Numbered from the stretch's first letter, positions 33,707 through 43,184 are shown. The stretch: 64,000 nucleotides of DNA from Sulfurovum sp. (GCF_015493435.1 NZ_WGDD01000014.1:1-64000); one strand, 5' to 3'. The notes: generated by a model from the sequence alone, not told the origin. Numbers and translations: made by a program.

Positions 33707-34444
33707 TTAGACTTTTGGGTTTTCAGTTTTTACACTGTCTTTTTTGGCTGTCGGAACGGCAGCTTCCTTTTGAGTGTCTGTATTGGGGCTTTCCTGTTTC
33801 TGCTCTTCTTTTTGAGGCGCTTTGTTCAAGTCTTTGGGAACGACTATTTTTTCAGCTTCTTTTTTAGGCGTTGCGGCAGAAGAAGGTGTTGCCGGTGCCG
33901 AGAGGGGCTGTACCGTTTTGGCGGCTGCACCTTTTTTCTTGGCGATACTGACTACCAGCTTACCGTCTTTATAGCTTGTTGTAATCGCTGATTCATCTGC
34001 ATCAGCCGGAAGAGATGTGCTCTGCTGATACATTCTTACAGAACGCGACTGGCTGCTGCCGTACTTGCTTTTAACCTCTTTTTCCTGAACGATCTTGGCA
34101 GTGATGTTCATCATGCCGTTTGCCGTTTCAATATCTATATGATTCTCTTTGCTCTGCGGAATATTGGTAAGCAGTTCATAATGGTCACCTTTGTCGACAA
34201 GCTGGTTCTGTACAGCCATTTTATAGGTACCCAGCGGACTGATAAGTCCGGAAGATCTCTGATTCATGCGGTGCTGCATACGCTCGAACATTTTATCCAT
34301 CCGATGCTGCATTTGTGTCATTTCCTTAAAAATATCGTCCCCGAACGGGTCATTGAAGAATGGATCGTTGAACGGATCGGCTGCGTGTAGTGAAAAAGTC
34401 GCTGCAAGAGGCAGCAGTAAGAGTGAAAGTTTTTTACTTAACAT
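33707..34444 (-). CDS. Exported Hsp20/alpha-crystallin-like protein
   Basis: 245 residues. A signal peptide (about 1-21, ...TFSLHAADP) is followed by a short F/D/P-rich repeat (D-P-F-N-D-P-F-F-N-D-P-F-G-D), a Met/Arg-rich helix (about 45-62), an alpha-crystallin-like domain (about 80-170; H-I-D-I-E-T-A-N-G-M-M-N-I-T-A and Y-K-D-G-K-L-V-V-S-I-A-K) and a low-complexity Lys/Pro/Glu/Ala tail. Small heat shock proteins are usually cytoplasmic, so a periplasmic form is unusual. The gene stands alone and converges with the small gene upstream of it. Confidence 0.8.
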   Translation of the reverse strand: MLSKKLSLLLLPLAATFSLHAADPFNDPFFNDPFGDDIFKEMTQMQHRMDKMFERMQHRMNQRSSGLISPLGTYKMAVQNQLVDKGDHYELLTNIPQSKENHIDIETANGMMNITAKIVQEKEVKSKYGSSQSRSVRMYQQSTSLPADADESAITTSYKDGKLVVSIAKKKGAAAKTVQPLSAPATPSSAATPKKEAEKIVVPKDLNKAPQKEEQKQESPNTDTQKEAAVPTAKKDSVKTENPKV

Positions 34445-34514
34445 GGGTTGCTCCTTAATATCTAATTTAAATTTTCCCCATTATAAAAGGGAAAGTTTAA
34501 CCGTTTTTAAATAT

Positions 34515-36200
34515 TTACCGCAGCAACAGATCATCCGCATGCAGCTCACGTATATCTGTTTTTCCCATGACAGCGAGCAGGGAACGTACTCCCTGTAAAA
34601 GTTCATGATGATAGTTTTCCACATGTTTTGCCTTTTCATTGACCAGGTACTTGCTTCGTTTTGATTCATCCATAGTCGCCAGGCCTACCGGGCAATTCTT
34701 GCCACCGGCACCGGAACATTCGCGTGCGCGGATACACCCTGCGGAGATCATGAATCCTCTGGCTATGTTGATGAAATCCGCTCCGTAACAGAGCAGCTCC
34801 ACAACATCGTCCGGTGTCAGGACTTTTTCCGCAGCAATGATCTTTATATCTTCTCTCAGACCGTATGTTTCGAGTACTTCAGTGACTATTTGGAGTGATT
34901 CACGGATAGGAAGGCCTATTTTGCTCATCATTTCAAGGGGAGCTGTGGCCGAGCCTCCGTCTCCGCCGTCGATGGTAATGAAATCCGCAATACTTTTCCC
35001 CTTCTTCTTTCTGTCCTGAAGTGCCCGGGCATAGGTTTCAAATTCCTCTTTTGTAGAGATGACGATCTTAAAGCCTACGGGTTTGTTTGAAATAGACTGA
35101 AGTCTGGAAATGAAACCAAAGAACATTTCCATATTGTCAGCATAGGGAAAACGGTTGGGACTGATCAGGTCTTTGTGTGCCGGAACTCCCCGGTAGTAGG
35201 CGATATCATCACTGACTTTGGGTGCAAGCAGTTTTCCGCCTGTCTGTTTTGCGCCCTGTGCCAGTTTGATCTCTGTCATTCTGCAAAAGCGCATAACTTT
35301 TTGGTAGCGTATTTCATCAAAGTTCCCTTCTTTGTCCCTTACACCGTAGAGCCCGCTTCCCATTTGAAAGGTAATGTCGGGAACTCCCTCCGGTACGTTT
35401 TGGGGAAAATGTTCAAGCGCAACAGACCAGTTGATACGAAAATAATTTAATTTAATATTGTCAAATATGAATGTACCTCTGTCTTTTTCCCTGACTACCA
35501 TCTTTCTGTAAACCCTCTGGGCTATCTCTTTGTTGGTAAACATTTTCATAGCTCTGAATACAGATTTGGCAAACCATGTTCCTTCTTTGAATTCAAGATA
35601 GTGCCTGCTGCAATTCATACAGTGCAGTGTAGAAAGAAAATTGGAAGTCAGCCCGCCCTCACCGGTATTGATGGGGAAATGCCCTTTGAATGCGCCTTTG
35701 GCAAAAGCGCGTGTTCCTTCCGGAGAGATCGCCCCGTCACTCATAGCGGAACGGCCTATGATGCTCCGGCTCACAAAAGGCTGTTTTCGTTTTTCGCCAA
35801 AGATGACAGAAAATTGGGTTTGTACTTCATCAAGTTCTTTGACAAAATTGGCATGCCTGAAAAGCGTCTTCTGGTTTCCGTAGGGTTTGGTCGGAGAAAA
35901 CGAAAGATACGGATTTTTTTTGGCCGCTACTTTGTTGATCCAGTCAAGCTTTTCAAACGAATCGTAAAATGTTTCATCTCCGAAATACTGCCGCATCGGT
36001 CCTCTGAGCATATAGAAAAGATAACGCATTCTGCCTATGAGCGGAAAATTGATCAAAAGCTGATTTTTCCTCTGAATATATCTGTCATAGATCAAAACAC
36101 CCAGCATAATGAGAAATACTGCCAAGAGTATTGCTTTGAAGAGAATGCTCCAGTCAGCACTGAAAAGGGGGAAATAGTGGGAAAGTACATTGTTATTCAT
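34515..36200 (-). CDS. FMN-binding glutamate synthase-like protein with N-terminal membrane anchor
   Basis: 561 residues. The ATG at 36200 is chosen: the frame is open further up, but that part overlaps the DoxX gene. A membrane helix (about 14-38) is followed by the glutamate synthase central domain: F-I-T-I-D-G-G-D-G-G-S-A-T-A-P (FMN region) and C-S-G-A-G-G-K-N-C-P-V-G (cysteines for an iron-sulphur cluster). No glutaminase domain or NAD(P)H subunit is present. The family is widespread but its reaction is unproven. It is coupled to the DoxX gene (8-nt overlap), which suggests a membrane redox partner. Confidence 0.85.
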   Translation of the reverse strand: MNNNVLSHYFPLFSADWSILFKAILLAVFLIMLGVLIYDRYIQRKNQLLINFPLIGRMRYLFYMLRGPMRQYFGDETFYDSFEKLDWINKVAAKKNPYLSFSPTKPYGNQKTLFRHANFVKELDEVQTQFSVIFGEKRKQPFVSRSIIGRSAMSDGAISPEGTRAFAKGAFKGHFPINTGEGGLTSNFLSTLHCMNCSRHYLEFKEGTWFAKSVFRAMKMFTNKEIAQRVYRKMVVREKDRGTFIFDNIKLNYFRINWSVALEHFPQNVPEGVPDITFQMGSGLYGVRDKEGNFDEIRYQKVMRFCRMTEIKLAQGAKQTGGKLLAPKVSDDIAYYRGVPAHKDLISPNRFPYADNMEMFFGFISRLQSISNKPVGFKIVISTKEEFETYARALQDRKKKGKSIADFITIDGGDGGSATAPLEMMSKIGLPIRESLQIVTEVLETYGLREDIKIIAAEKVLTPDDVVELLCYGADFINIARGFMISAGCIRARECSGAGGKNCPVGLATMDESKRSKYLVNEKAKHVENYHHELLQGVRSLLAVMGKTDIRELHADDLLLR

Positions 36201-36636
36201 AAATACCATCCTTGAAAAACAGTGAATCCAGGCTGAACTTTCCCGGACCGTAACTGACAAATATCATTAAAAACAGCAGATAATAGATCGGGATCTCCAT
36301 GCCATTGGCCGTAATGGAATAGCCGTTGGAGCCGTGAACAAAGAGGATCGCTCCGATCATGATGAAGCCCAGCAGCAGAGAAATATACCGTGTAAAGAGT
36401 CCCAGTACCAGAAGGACTATACCCAATGTTTCGATACCGGTTACAAGATAAGCGGTAAAGTCGGGGAAAGGAATGGAAATACTCCTGAACCATTTGGCCG
36501 TGCTGTCAATATTTTCTATTTTCATCAATGCCGGCAGGGAAAACCCGTAAGCGATGGCAAGCCGTGCCAGCAGCAGTACGATATTTCTGGGATAGGAAAA
36601 GAGTACCCTTATCTCCGCCATTAGATCTTTTATCAT
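36193..36636 (-). CDS. DoxX family membrane protein
   Basis: 147 residues, four membrane helices (about 15-35, 60-80, 82-102, 115-135). The pattern A-R-L-A-I-A-Y-G-F-S-L-P-A-L-M-K (about 25-40), G-I-E-T-L-G-I-V-L-L-V-L-G-L-F-T-R and the later H-G-S-N-G are typical of DoxX. Family members are linked to redox or thiosulphate metabolism, but function is not firmly known. The stop overlaps the start of the glutamate-synthase-like gene. Upstream lies the divergent metallo-hydrolase. Confidence 0.85.
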   Translation of the reverse strand: MIKDLMAEIRVLFSYPRNIVLLLARLAIAYGFSLPALMKIENIDSTAKWFRSISIPFPDFTAYLVTGIETLGIVLLVLGLFTRYISLLLGFIMIGAILFVHGSNGYSITANGMEIPIYYLLFLMIFVSYGPGKFSLDSLFFKDGIYE

Positions 36637-36766
36637 TCGACCTCTCCTTGAACCCTGAGTATGCAGTCATCGCCTATTCCGGGTTGAATTTCACCGGTTA
36701 CACAGTGATTGCATAGTTTTATTATACGCTCTTTGTGTGTAGCTAATATGCACTCAAAGGATCAAA

Positions 36767-37654
36767 ATGTTCAAACAGTTACTGCTCTTTCTGCTTTTGA
36801 CTGTGGCCGGTTTCTCCGCCCATAGTGTTTTACTTCAGGTTCTGGGTTCCGGAGGACCCGAGATCGGGGACAAACGTGCTTCTTCCTCCTATATCGTCTG
36901 GATCGACGGAAGAAGCAGGATACTTGTTGATTTCGGCGGGGGTGCACTGCTGCGTTTTGAAGAATCAAATGCCCGGATAGAGGATATTGATATGATACTG
37001 CTGACGCACCTGCATATAGACCATACTTCAGATCTCCCTGCCTTGATGAAAGCATCATTCTTTACGGGAAGATCCCATGATATTCTGCTCTATGGCCCAG
37101 AGGGAAATAGAGTGATGCCCGGTACAAAAACATTCATAAAGAGACTCTTCGAAGACAAAAAGGGTGCCTGGCAGTATATGGGAGACTATCTGGATGGGAG
37201 GGCCTCCTTTCAGTTGAAAACCAAAAATGTGGACCGCAGCAGAAAAGTACAGACTCTTTACCGCAAAGGCGACATAACTATTCAGGCTGTGACGGTACAC
37301 CACGGTCCCATTCCTGCCGTGGCATACCGGGTGAATGCAGGGAAAAAAAGTATTACTTTTACAGGAGATATGAATGGTGCCTACCATACAGTGGAAGCAC
37401 TGGCCTACAGGACAGATCTGCTCGTTGCGCATAATGCTGTTCCAAAGGGAGCAAAAGGTACGGCAACCGTTCTTCATATGACCCCTGATAGTATAGGCAG
37501 GATAGCTGCAGAATCCAAGGCAGGGTCACTGGTACTTTCCCACAGAATGTTAAGAACACTGGGAAAAGAGAAGGAGACCAAAAGAGAGATACGGAAGTAC
37601 TACATGGGTCCGATAGTGTTCGCCAATGATAAAAGTATATATACTGTAAAATAG
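36767..37654 (+). CDS. Exported MBL-fold metallo-hydrolase
   Basis: 295 residues. A signal peptide (about 1-19) leads into a beta-lactamase fold: G-S-G-G-P near 27-31, metal ligands T-H-L-H-I-D-H (His81, His83, Asp85, His86), T-V-H-H-G-P-I-P-A-V-A-Y near 178-189, F-T-G-D-M-N, and a late L-S-H-R-M-L. It resembles RNase Z-like or arylsulfatase-like hydrolases of the MBL superfamily, but export argues against an RNA substrate. AAAGGA precedes the ATG. Substrate unknown. Confidence 0.85.
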   Translation: MFKQLLLFLLLTVAGFSAHSVLLQVLGSGGPEIGDKRASSSYIVWIDGRSRILVDFGGGALLRFEESNARIEDIDMILLTHLHIDHTSDLPALMKASFFTGRSHDILLYGPEGNRVMPGTKTFIKRLFEDKKGAWQYMGDYLDGRASFQLKTKNVDRSRKVQTLYRKGDITIQAVTVHHGPIPAVAYRVNAGKKSITFTGDMNGAYHTVEALAYRTDLLVAHNAVPKGAKGTATVLHMTPDSIGRIAAESKAGSLVLSHRMLRTLGKEKETKREIRKYYMGPIVFANDKSIYTVK

Positions 37655-37707
37655 GACTAAAGGCCTTGGAGAGGCATCCTCGAATCTGAGTATTGAGGGT
37701 GCGATAC

Positions 37708-39834
37708 TCACTTCTCTTCAGAGTACTCCTCAATAAAGCTAAGGATTGCATCAAATATTTCCTGATGTCTTTCATCGGCTAAAACTGCATGATCCTTGCG
37801 TGGAAGGATCAGCAGCTTTTTTTCTTTTGATGTTATTGTGTCATAGATAAGTCTTGCACTTTTTCGTTTGACCACGGGATCTTCGTCTCCCTGTATAACA
37901 AGGACCGGATACTTAATGTTATATAATATCTTACTGGCTTTCCGCATAACTTTTTCAAGCTGTGAAACTGAAGCAAGGGGATGTCGAAGATAGTTTATTT
38001 CAGGCTGTTCCGTTGCGGTGTTGTCAATCCACTCCATGATACCTTTTGCATGCAGATATGTGATCATTTCATTAAAGAGACTGAGTGTAGGGACGACATA
38101 GCTCACGCGTAGATCATGCAGTTTCAGTGCCGAATTGATCACGATGACACCTTGGGCTTCGTATTTTGATGCATAAATGAGTGCCAGTAGCCCTCCGGTG
38201 GAAAAACCGCCTATAAAGACCCGTGAACAGAGCTGTTTCATTGCTGTCACTGCCCGTTCAAAGTCAGTCTCCCAGTCATGCATCGTTACATGCCTGAGTG
38301 CTTCAGGGTCGGTACCGTGGCCTCGCAGTCTGGGAACATATACATTGATCCCGTGGGCAAAAAGATATTGTGCAAGCGTTTCTATTTCGCGCGGTGCAGC
38401 AAGATAGCCGTGGGAAAAGACGATCCCCCGTTCATAACGGTGGTCATAGAGGATTACAGGTGCGCCTTTTTCATCCTTTTGGGGAGGATGGTTAAAATAA
38501 TGCATATACTCCATTGTATAATCAGTCCACTCTTTCTCTTTCAAGTGATTGAAGTTGTCCTCTTTAAGCTCCTGTTCACTGTATTGGCTGTTCTTTTCGG
38601 CCATTTTTACGATCTCTGTCTGCCATTTGATCTCACGCAGTATAACATTGAGAGTGTTTTTTACACGTACTTGGTGAAAAGGATATTCTTTTTCAAGCAG
38701 ACTTTTGTCAAACAGGTATTCCCCATCGCTGTCACGGTACAGGATATGCTGTTTGACTGCCAGGTCTATGGCAGAGATGAATGGTGCATACTTTTCATTT
38801 ATGATCAGCCGGAACATTTCTCTGCTGATTTCACTGTGCAGTCTGTATCCCTGCATTTTTCTTAAGGAACGGGCATTTTTGTAAATCAGTGTTCTGAGGT
38901 ATGATGGACATACTTTAAGGGTCGGCATCGTCACCAGGCTTAAAATAAAAATATGGTCGAAATTGATCTGAATATTCGTATAGACCGCTTTCATCATGGT
39001 ATTGGTCAGTATTTTTCTCTGTGTATTGATCAGTCTGTCCGCTTCGGTGTTATTTTCGAGTACATTGCCTTTTGTCCTGAAATCATGCATATAAGGGTCT
39101 ACATCAATCGGTTGGCCGAAATGGATATCTATCTGGGATCCAAGCAGGAGGTTGAACTCTATTTCCATCTCCTCGAAAATGCGCGTGTTTCGCTGATGAA
39201 GAACACTGTCAAGCCAGACAAGGAAACGGTTCTTCCCCGAGCGTATCGGATAATAGGTGATTGAAACAGGAACGATACAGACTTTCAGATTTGGGTCAAA
39301 ATGCTCCAGGTCAAGACCCATGGAGGTGCAGAAACGTTTCCCCTCTGCATGTCCGAGTATTTTGGCCCTGAGCTGTGCTAGTCTCGTGCGCAGTGCTATG
39401 ACAGCAGCACCTGTATGAACAGGACCCTCGTATTCCGGGGAGTGCATACAGAATTCTCCGTCATGAAAAGTGATCCGTTTGTTTTTGACCATATATCCTT
39501 CCGGATAAATGATCCAGTTCGCGCTGCCTTTCAGCAGATCTTCTACGATAATGCAGTCACGTGCTTTGTTCTTGTTCGATATGGTACCGACCCAGCGCAA
39601 AAAGCGTCCAAGAATACCTACAAAAACGGTATCATCCGCCAGGGAGCGCGAGGCAATACCGTATTTATGATACAAAATATAGGGAAGCAGAAAAGTTTCA
39701 AAACGTGTAAAGTGGTTCGCTACAAAAAGTACGGACTGTGTTGGTATCTTTTCTGCGGAGATTTTGATATGGGTTCCGGCAAGCCGGCTTATAATGCCTA
39801 CAAGCATAGAACTGACCGTAAGGGAGAACCGCAT
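37708..39834 (-). CDS. PlsC-type acyltransferase fused to an alpha/beta hydrolase
   Basis: 708 residues. The N-terminal half (about 1-270) is an acyltransferase domain: N-H-F-T-R-F-E (the usual H-x4-D appears as H-x4-E, His41/Glu46) and I-Y-P-E-G-Y (about 127-132). A middle helical region follows. The C-terminal part (about 455-708) is an alpha/beta hydrolase with G-F-S-T-G-G (nucleophile Ser), Q-G-D-E-D-P-V-V (Asp) and K-D-H-A-V (His), like monoacylglycerol lipases. It could release and re-esterify fatty acids. It lies 3 bp after the acyl-CoA dehydrogenase gene in the same direction, so lipid turnover feeding beta-oxidation is likely (inference). Confidence 0.85.
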   Translation of the reverse strand: MRFSLTVSSMLVGIISRLAGTHIKISAEKIPTQSVLFVANHFTRFETFLLPYILYHKYGIASRSLADDTVFVGILGRFLRWVGTISNKNKARDCIIVEDLLKGSANWIIYPEGYMVKNKRITFHDGEFCMHSPEYEGPVHTGAAVIALRTRLAQLRAKILGHAEGKRFCTSMGLDLEHFDPNLKVCIVPVSITYYPIRSGKNRFLVWLDSVLHQRNTRIFEEMEIEFNLLLGSQIDIHFGQPIDVDPYMHDFRTKGNVLENNTEADRLINTQRKILTNTMMKAVYTNIQINFDHIFILSLVTMPTLKVCPSYLRTLIYKNARSLRKMQGYRLHSEISREMFRLIINEKYAPFISAIDLAVKQHILYRDSDGEYLFDKSLLEKEYPFHQVRVKNTLNVILREIKWQTEIVKMAEKNSQYSEQELKEDNFNHLKEKEWTDYTMEYMHYFNHPPQKDEKGAPVILYDHRYERGIVFSHGYLAAPREIETLAQYLFAHGINVYVPRLRGHGTDPEALRHVTMHDWETDFERAVTAMKQLCSRVFIGGFSTGGLLALIYASKYEAQGVIVINSALKLHDLRVSYVVPTLSLFNEMITYLHAKGIMEWIDNTATEQPEINYLRHPLASVSQLEKVMRKASKILYNIKYPVLVIQGDEDPVVKRKSARLIYDTITSKEKKLLILPRKDHAVLADERHQEIFDAILSFIEEYSEEK

Positions 39835-39837
39835 TTG

Positions 39838-42159
39838 TCAGTCCTCTTTTTTTCGCATGTAAATATCGTGTTCAAAGGCATCTACTGCAATGATCTCTTT
39901 CTGCAAAGCCCTGGCTTCTCTAAGCCGATCTTTGTCACTTTCACTCAAAGGCATTCCCTTTTTCTCATTGAGCAGCAATATTTTAACTGCCTGCATTGCT
40001 ATTGTGGCTTTACGGAGCAGCATAATACGCTCACTTTTGTAAATATTGGCACATATATGTTCTCTCAGGGCTTCCTCTTCACTCATCAAAATCGCGATCT
40101 TGTGCAAGTCTCTGTCTTTAATGGTCCTTCCCATAGGATTGATTCTTGAGCAGTATGCCAATATTCTGAAAGGAAATCCTGCAGCTCCGGGTATAAGGTT
40201 TTCAAAAATACCTCTAAAAGCAAAATCTATCTTTCCAAATGCTTCTTCTGCAGCCACTTCCAAAAAAACTTCATCGGCTTCTTGTCTGCCCTCTTCTTCA
40301 AATCGTTTCAATGCAGCAGTGATAAAATACATTTGTGCCAAAATATCGCCAAAACGTCCGGAAACAGATTCTCTGCGTTTTACAGAGGCACCCATCAATC
40401 CTAATGCAATATCTGCAAAAAAAGCAAACTTTGCCGATGCCCAGGCCAGTTTCTGCTCAAGCCGTCTTGCAGTACCCTGACTTTGGGCAAAATGCAGGTA
40501 CCCCCGGCTAAAGCCCAGTACCAGAGTTCTTATTTTATTGTGTAGCACATGACCCATATGGGCAAAAAGCAGTGTATCAAAAGCGTTAACATCACCTTTT
40601 TTCAAAGCTTCGATCTCTGCATAGGCATACGGATGACATCGTATCATCCCCTGTCCGAACATCATAAGCGTACGAGTCATAATATTTGCACCCTCCACTG
40701 TAATAGCGACCGGTGCACCGAAATAAGCATGTGCAAGCAGGTTTCGGGGCCCTCGTGATATGGCTGCACCGCCCTGAATGTCCATTGCATCCATAATATT
40801 TTTACGAAACATCTCTGTACTCTGGTACTTCATGACAGCATTGGCTACTGCCGGTTTTTTTCCTTTGCTGATGGCTCCGAGTGTAAAGGTTTTTGCTGCA
40901 TCAAGCATATAGGTACTGGCACCAAGTCTGCCCAGGACTTCTGCAATTCCTTCGAACTTCACGATACTGAGCCCGAACTGGTAACGCACTACAGCATAGG
41001 TTGAAGCAACATACGCAGCCAGTTTTGAACCGCCGGTGCTTGTCGATGGCAGGGAAATACCGCGTCCCACTGCCAAAGATTCCATCAGCATTTTCCACCC
41101 ATTGCCAAGTCCGGATTTGCCACCAATAATATCGTTAATACCTATAATGACATCTTTCCCGACAAGCGGTGCATTGACAAACGGTACATTCAAAGGGTCG
41201 TGCCGTCTGCTCTGGTCAACCCCTTTTGTTTTGGCATCTACCAAAGCACAGGTAATACCCCACTCTTTTTCCCGGCCTAAAATACCTTCCGGGTCTTTCA
41301 GTACAAAGGCAAGACCGATTACTGTGGCAATGGAAGAAAGTGTAATGTAGCGTTTCTCAAAATTCAGCCGAATCTTTATCGTATTGTCTTTATCTTTGAA
41401 CACAATGCCTTCAGACTGTATGGAGCCGGCATCTGATCCTGCTTCAGGTTCTGTCAGAGCAAAACAGGGAATATCTCTTCCGCTGGCCAGTCTTGGCAGG
41501 TAATAGACTTTCTGCTCTTCCAAACCGTAGTGTAAAATAAGTTCGGCAGGCCCGAGAGAGTTGGGAACCATTACTGTAATAGCAAGTACCTGAGAATGGG
41601 AAGCCAGTTTTTCAATGACACAGGAATGAGCATAGGCAGAAAAGCCCAGCCCACCGTATGCTTTTGGGATGATCATCCCAAAAAACTTTTTTTCTTTAAG
41701 GAATTTCCAGACTTCTTCGGGCAGCTTTCTTGACTCAAAGACTTTCCAGTCCGAAGTCATGGCACATACTTCGTTGACTTCATTTTCCATAAAAGCCTGC
41801 TCCTCTTCGGTCAGTTTTGGGTAAGGGTTGGCAAAAATCTTTTTAAAATCCGGATTCCCCGAAAAAAGCTCACCCTCCACCCAGACATCTCCCGCTCTCA
41901 ATGCTGTTTTTTCCGTTTCTGAAATATTTGGCAGGAGTCCTTTCTTTTCTATGAAACTGAAAAGGTTTCGGGTAATGAATTTGACACGCAGGGTTTTGTT
42001 TAACAATACAAATGCCACAACAGCGGCGGGTATCCACCAGACCAGGGAAGCATCACAGACTGCCAGGAACAGAGCCAAAGCTGCAAACCAGGCCCACATT
42101 GGTGCGGCAAAGTAGCCTAAAAGTACGGAAACAAGTATAAGAGAGAAAATGAGTGCCAT
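39838..42159 (-). CDS. fadE: Acyl-CoA dehydrogenase (FadE type)
   Basis: 773 residues, close to the FadE length and far longer than ordinary acyl-CoA dehydrogenases. It has N-terminal membrane helices (about 1-55), the dehydrogenase core (A-L-T-E-P-E-A-G-S-D-A-G-S near 235-247; G-G-A-A-I-S-R-G-P-R-N near 467-477) and the FadE-specific C-terminal domain. It performs the first, FAD-linked step of beta-oxidation of acyl-CoA. CAGGAGG precedes the ATG. The next gene, the acyltransferase-hydrolase fusion, starts 3 bp after its stop. Confidence 0.9.
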   Translation of the reverse strand: MALIFSLILVSVLLGYFAAPMWAWFAALALFLAVCDASLVWWIPAAVVAFVLLNKTLRVKFITRNLFSFIEKKGLLPNISETEKTALRAGDVWVEGELFSGNPDFKKIFANPYPKLTEEEQAFMENEVNEVCAMTSDWKVFESRKLPEEVWKFLKEKKFFGMIIPKAYGGLGFSAYAHSCVIEKLASHSQVLAITVMVPNSLGPAELILHYGLEEQKVYYLPRLASGRDIPCFALTEPEAGSDAGSIQSEGIVFKDKDNTIKIRLNFEKRYITLSSIATVIGLAFVLKDPEGILGREKEWGITCALVDAKTKGVDQSRRHDPLNVPFVNAPLVGKDVIIGINDIIGGKSGLGNGWKMLMESLAVGRGISLPSTSTGGSKLAAYVASTYAVVRYQFGLSIVKFEGIAEVLGRLGASTYMLDAAKTFTLGAISKGKKPAVANAVMKYQSTEMFRKNIMDAMDIQGGAAISRGPRNLLAHAYFGAPVAITVEGANIMTRTLMMFGQGMIRCHPYAYAEIEALKKGDVNAFDTLLFAHMGHVLHNKIRTLVLGFSRGYLHFAQSQGTARRLEQKLAWASAKFAFFADIALGLMGASVKRRESVSGRFGDILAQMYFITAALKRFEEEGRQEADEVFLEVAAEEAFGKIDFAFRGIFENLIPGAAGFPFRILAYCSRINPMGRTIKDRDLHKIAILMSEEEALREHICANIYKSERIMLLRKATIAMQAVKILLLNEKKGMPLSESDKDRLREARALQKEIIAVDAFEHDIYMRKKED

Positions 42160-42318
42160 GAGAAACCTCCTGGAATAGTATGTATTGGTGTACTGAAAAG
42201 ATAATAACGTTATGGGTGTGGATTGGGTGTGGAGTATTTCGAGATTTCGGTGTTATTGCCTTAATAATCTTTTTTGTATACTAAAGTATAATGATTACTG
42301 AAAGAGAGGGAATATATA

Positions 42319-42699
42319 ATGAAACCAGTCATATTGATCATTGCTTGTACCATAACGTTGCTTGCCGGCGGGATTCAGTTTGAACATGACTTCAACAGTG
42401 CATTGCAAAAAGCAGAAAAACAGAACAAAGAAGTAATGATGATGTATTCTGCTCCCTGGTGTCCGGAATGCAATTACATGAAAGAAGTTGTATTTAAAAA
42501 TAAAAATGTCCTTGCCTATATCCAAAAACATTTTATTGTGCTGTCACTTGATATCCAGAAAGACAAGCTGCCCAAAGGGTTTGATTTTATTGGCATTCCT
42601 ACCTTTTTCTTTCTGGATAAAAAGGCAAAAGAGAAAGACAAGATCATTGGCGGAAGCAAGGCAGATGTGTTTTTGCAAAAGCTGAAGGCTGTAAAATGA
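42319..42699 (+). CDS. Exported thioredoxin-like protein
   Basis: 126 residues. A signal peptide (about 1-18) precedes the thioredoxin fold with active site A-P-W-C-P-E-C-N-Y-M (Cys48, Cys51) and the cis-Pro in G-I-P-T-F-F-F-L. This is the DsbD-gamma/SoxW-like group of periplasmic thiol proteins. It overlaps the pentapeptide gene by 4 nt. The two plus-strand genes sit between the two halves of the fatty-acid cluster. TATAAT lies upstream (42287-42292) and GAGAGGGAAT acts as ribosome-binding site. Confidence 0.87.
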   Translation: MKPVILIIACTITLLAGGIQFEHDFNSALQKAEKQNKEVMMMYSAPWCPECNYMKEVVFKNKNVLAYIQKHFIVLSLDIQKDKLPKGFDFIGIPTFFFLDKKAKEKDKIIGGSKADVFLQKLKAVK

Positions 42700-43184
42700 A
42701 ACCTATTATAATATCTATGCTGGTTTGCTCAACATTGCTTTTTGCCTTTAACCGCGATGACTTTAAGCATCTCAAAGAAGAGGGAGACTGTCCGAAATGT
42801 GATTTGAGTTATGCCGATTTAAGGGGAATTGACCTGAGCATGTCAGATTTCACCGATGCAAATTTAACCCATGCCAATCTTGGCAGTACTTTGGCGCATA
42901 AAGCAGATTTCACCCGTGCGGACCTGAATTATGCTGTATTTGCCAATGCAAACATAAAAGGAGCCTCTTTTGTCAGCGCAAGATTGAAAAGTGTCAATTT
43001 TTACGCGGCAAGGATATGGAAGGGGAACTTTTCCCATGCACGGATAGATCATTGTAACTTTAATGAATCGGCATTGGGTTCAGCCATATTTGATGACAAT
43101 AATTTAACGAATTCAACTTTCAGCGGTGCTATTCTGTATAAGACTGTTTTTCATAAAAATGTGGTCGGGGTACCTGGCAAATAG
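42696..43184 (+). CDS. Exported pentapeptide-repeat protein with N-terminal CxxC
   Basis: 162 residues. The signal peptide (about 1-18) is followed by G-D-C-P-K-C-D (a CxxC near 33-36) and then about 20 pentapeptide repeats of the A(D/N)LXX type (Y-A-D-L-R, T-D-A-N-L, T-H-A-N-L, T-R-A-D-L, ...), forming a right-handed beta-helix. The CxxC directly before the helix and the tight coupling to a thioredoxin-like gene suggest that the thioredoxin keeps these cysteines reduced or disulphide-bonded. The role of the beta-helix is unknown. Confidence 0.85.
   Translation: MKPIIISMLVCSTLLFAFNRDDFKHLKEEGDCPKCDLSYADLRGIDLSMSDFTDANLTHANLGSTLAHKADFTRADLNYAVFANANIKGASFVSARLKSVNFYAARIWKGNFSHARIDHCNFNESALGSAIFDDNNLTNSTFSGAILYKTVFHKNVVGVPGK

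Noticed and set aside
37687-37710. TGAGTAT...ATACTCA hairpin at the convergent ends of the MBL hydrolase and the fusion gene
   Set aside because: Short 7-bp stem, large loop, overlaps a stop codon; too weak to call a terminator.
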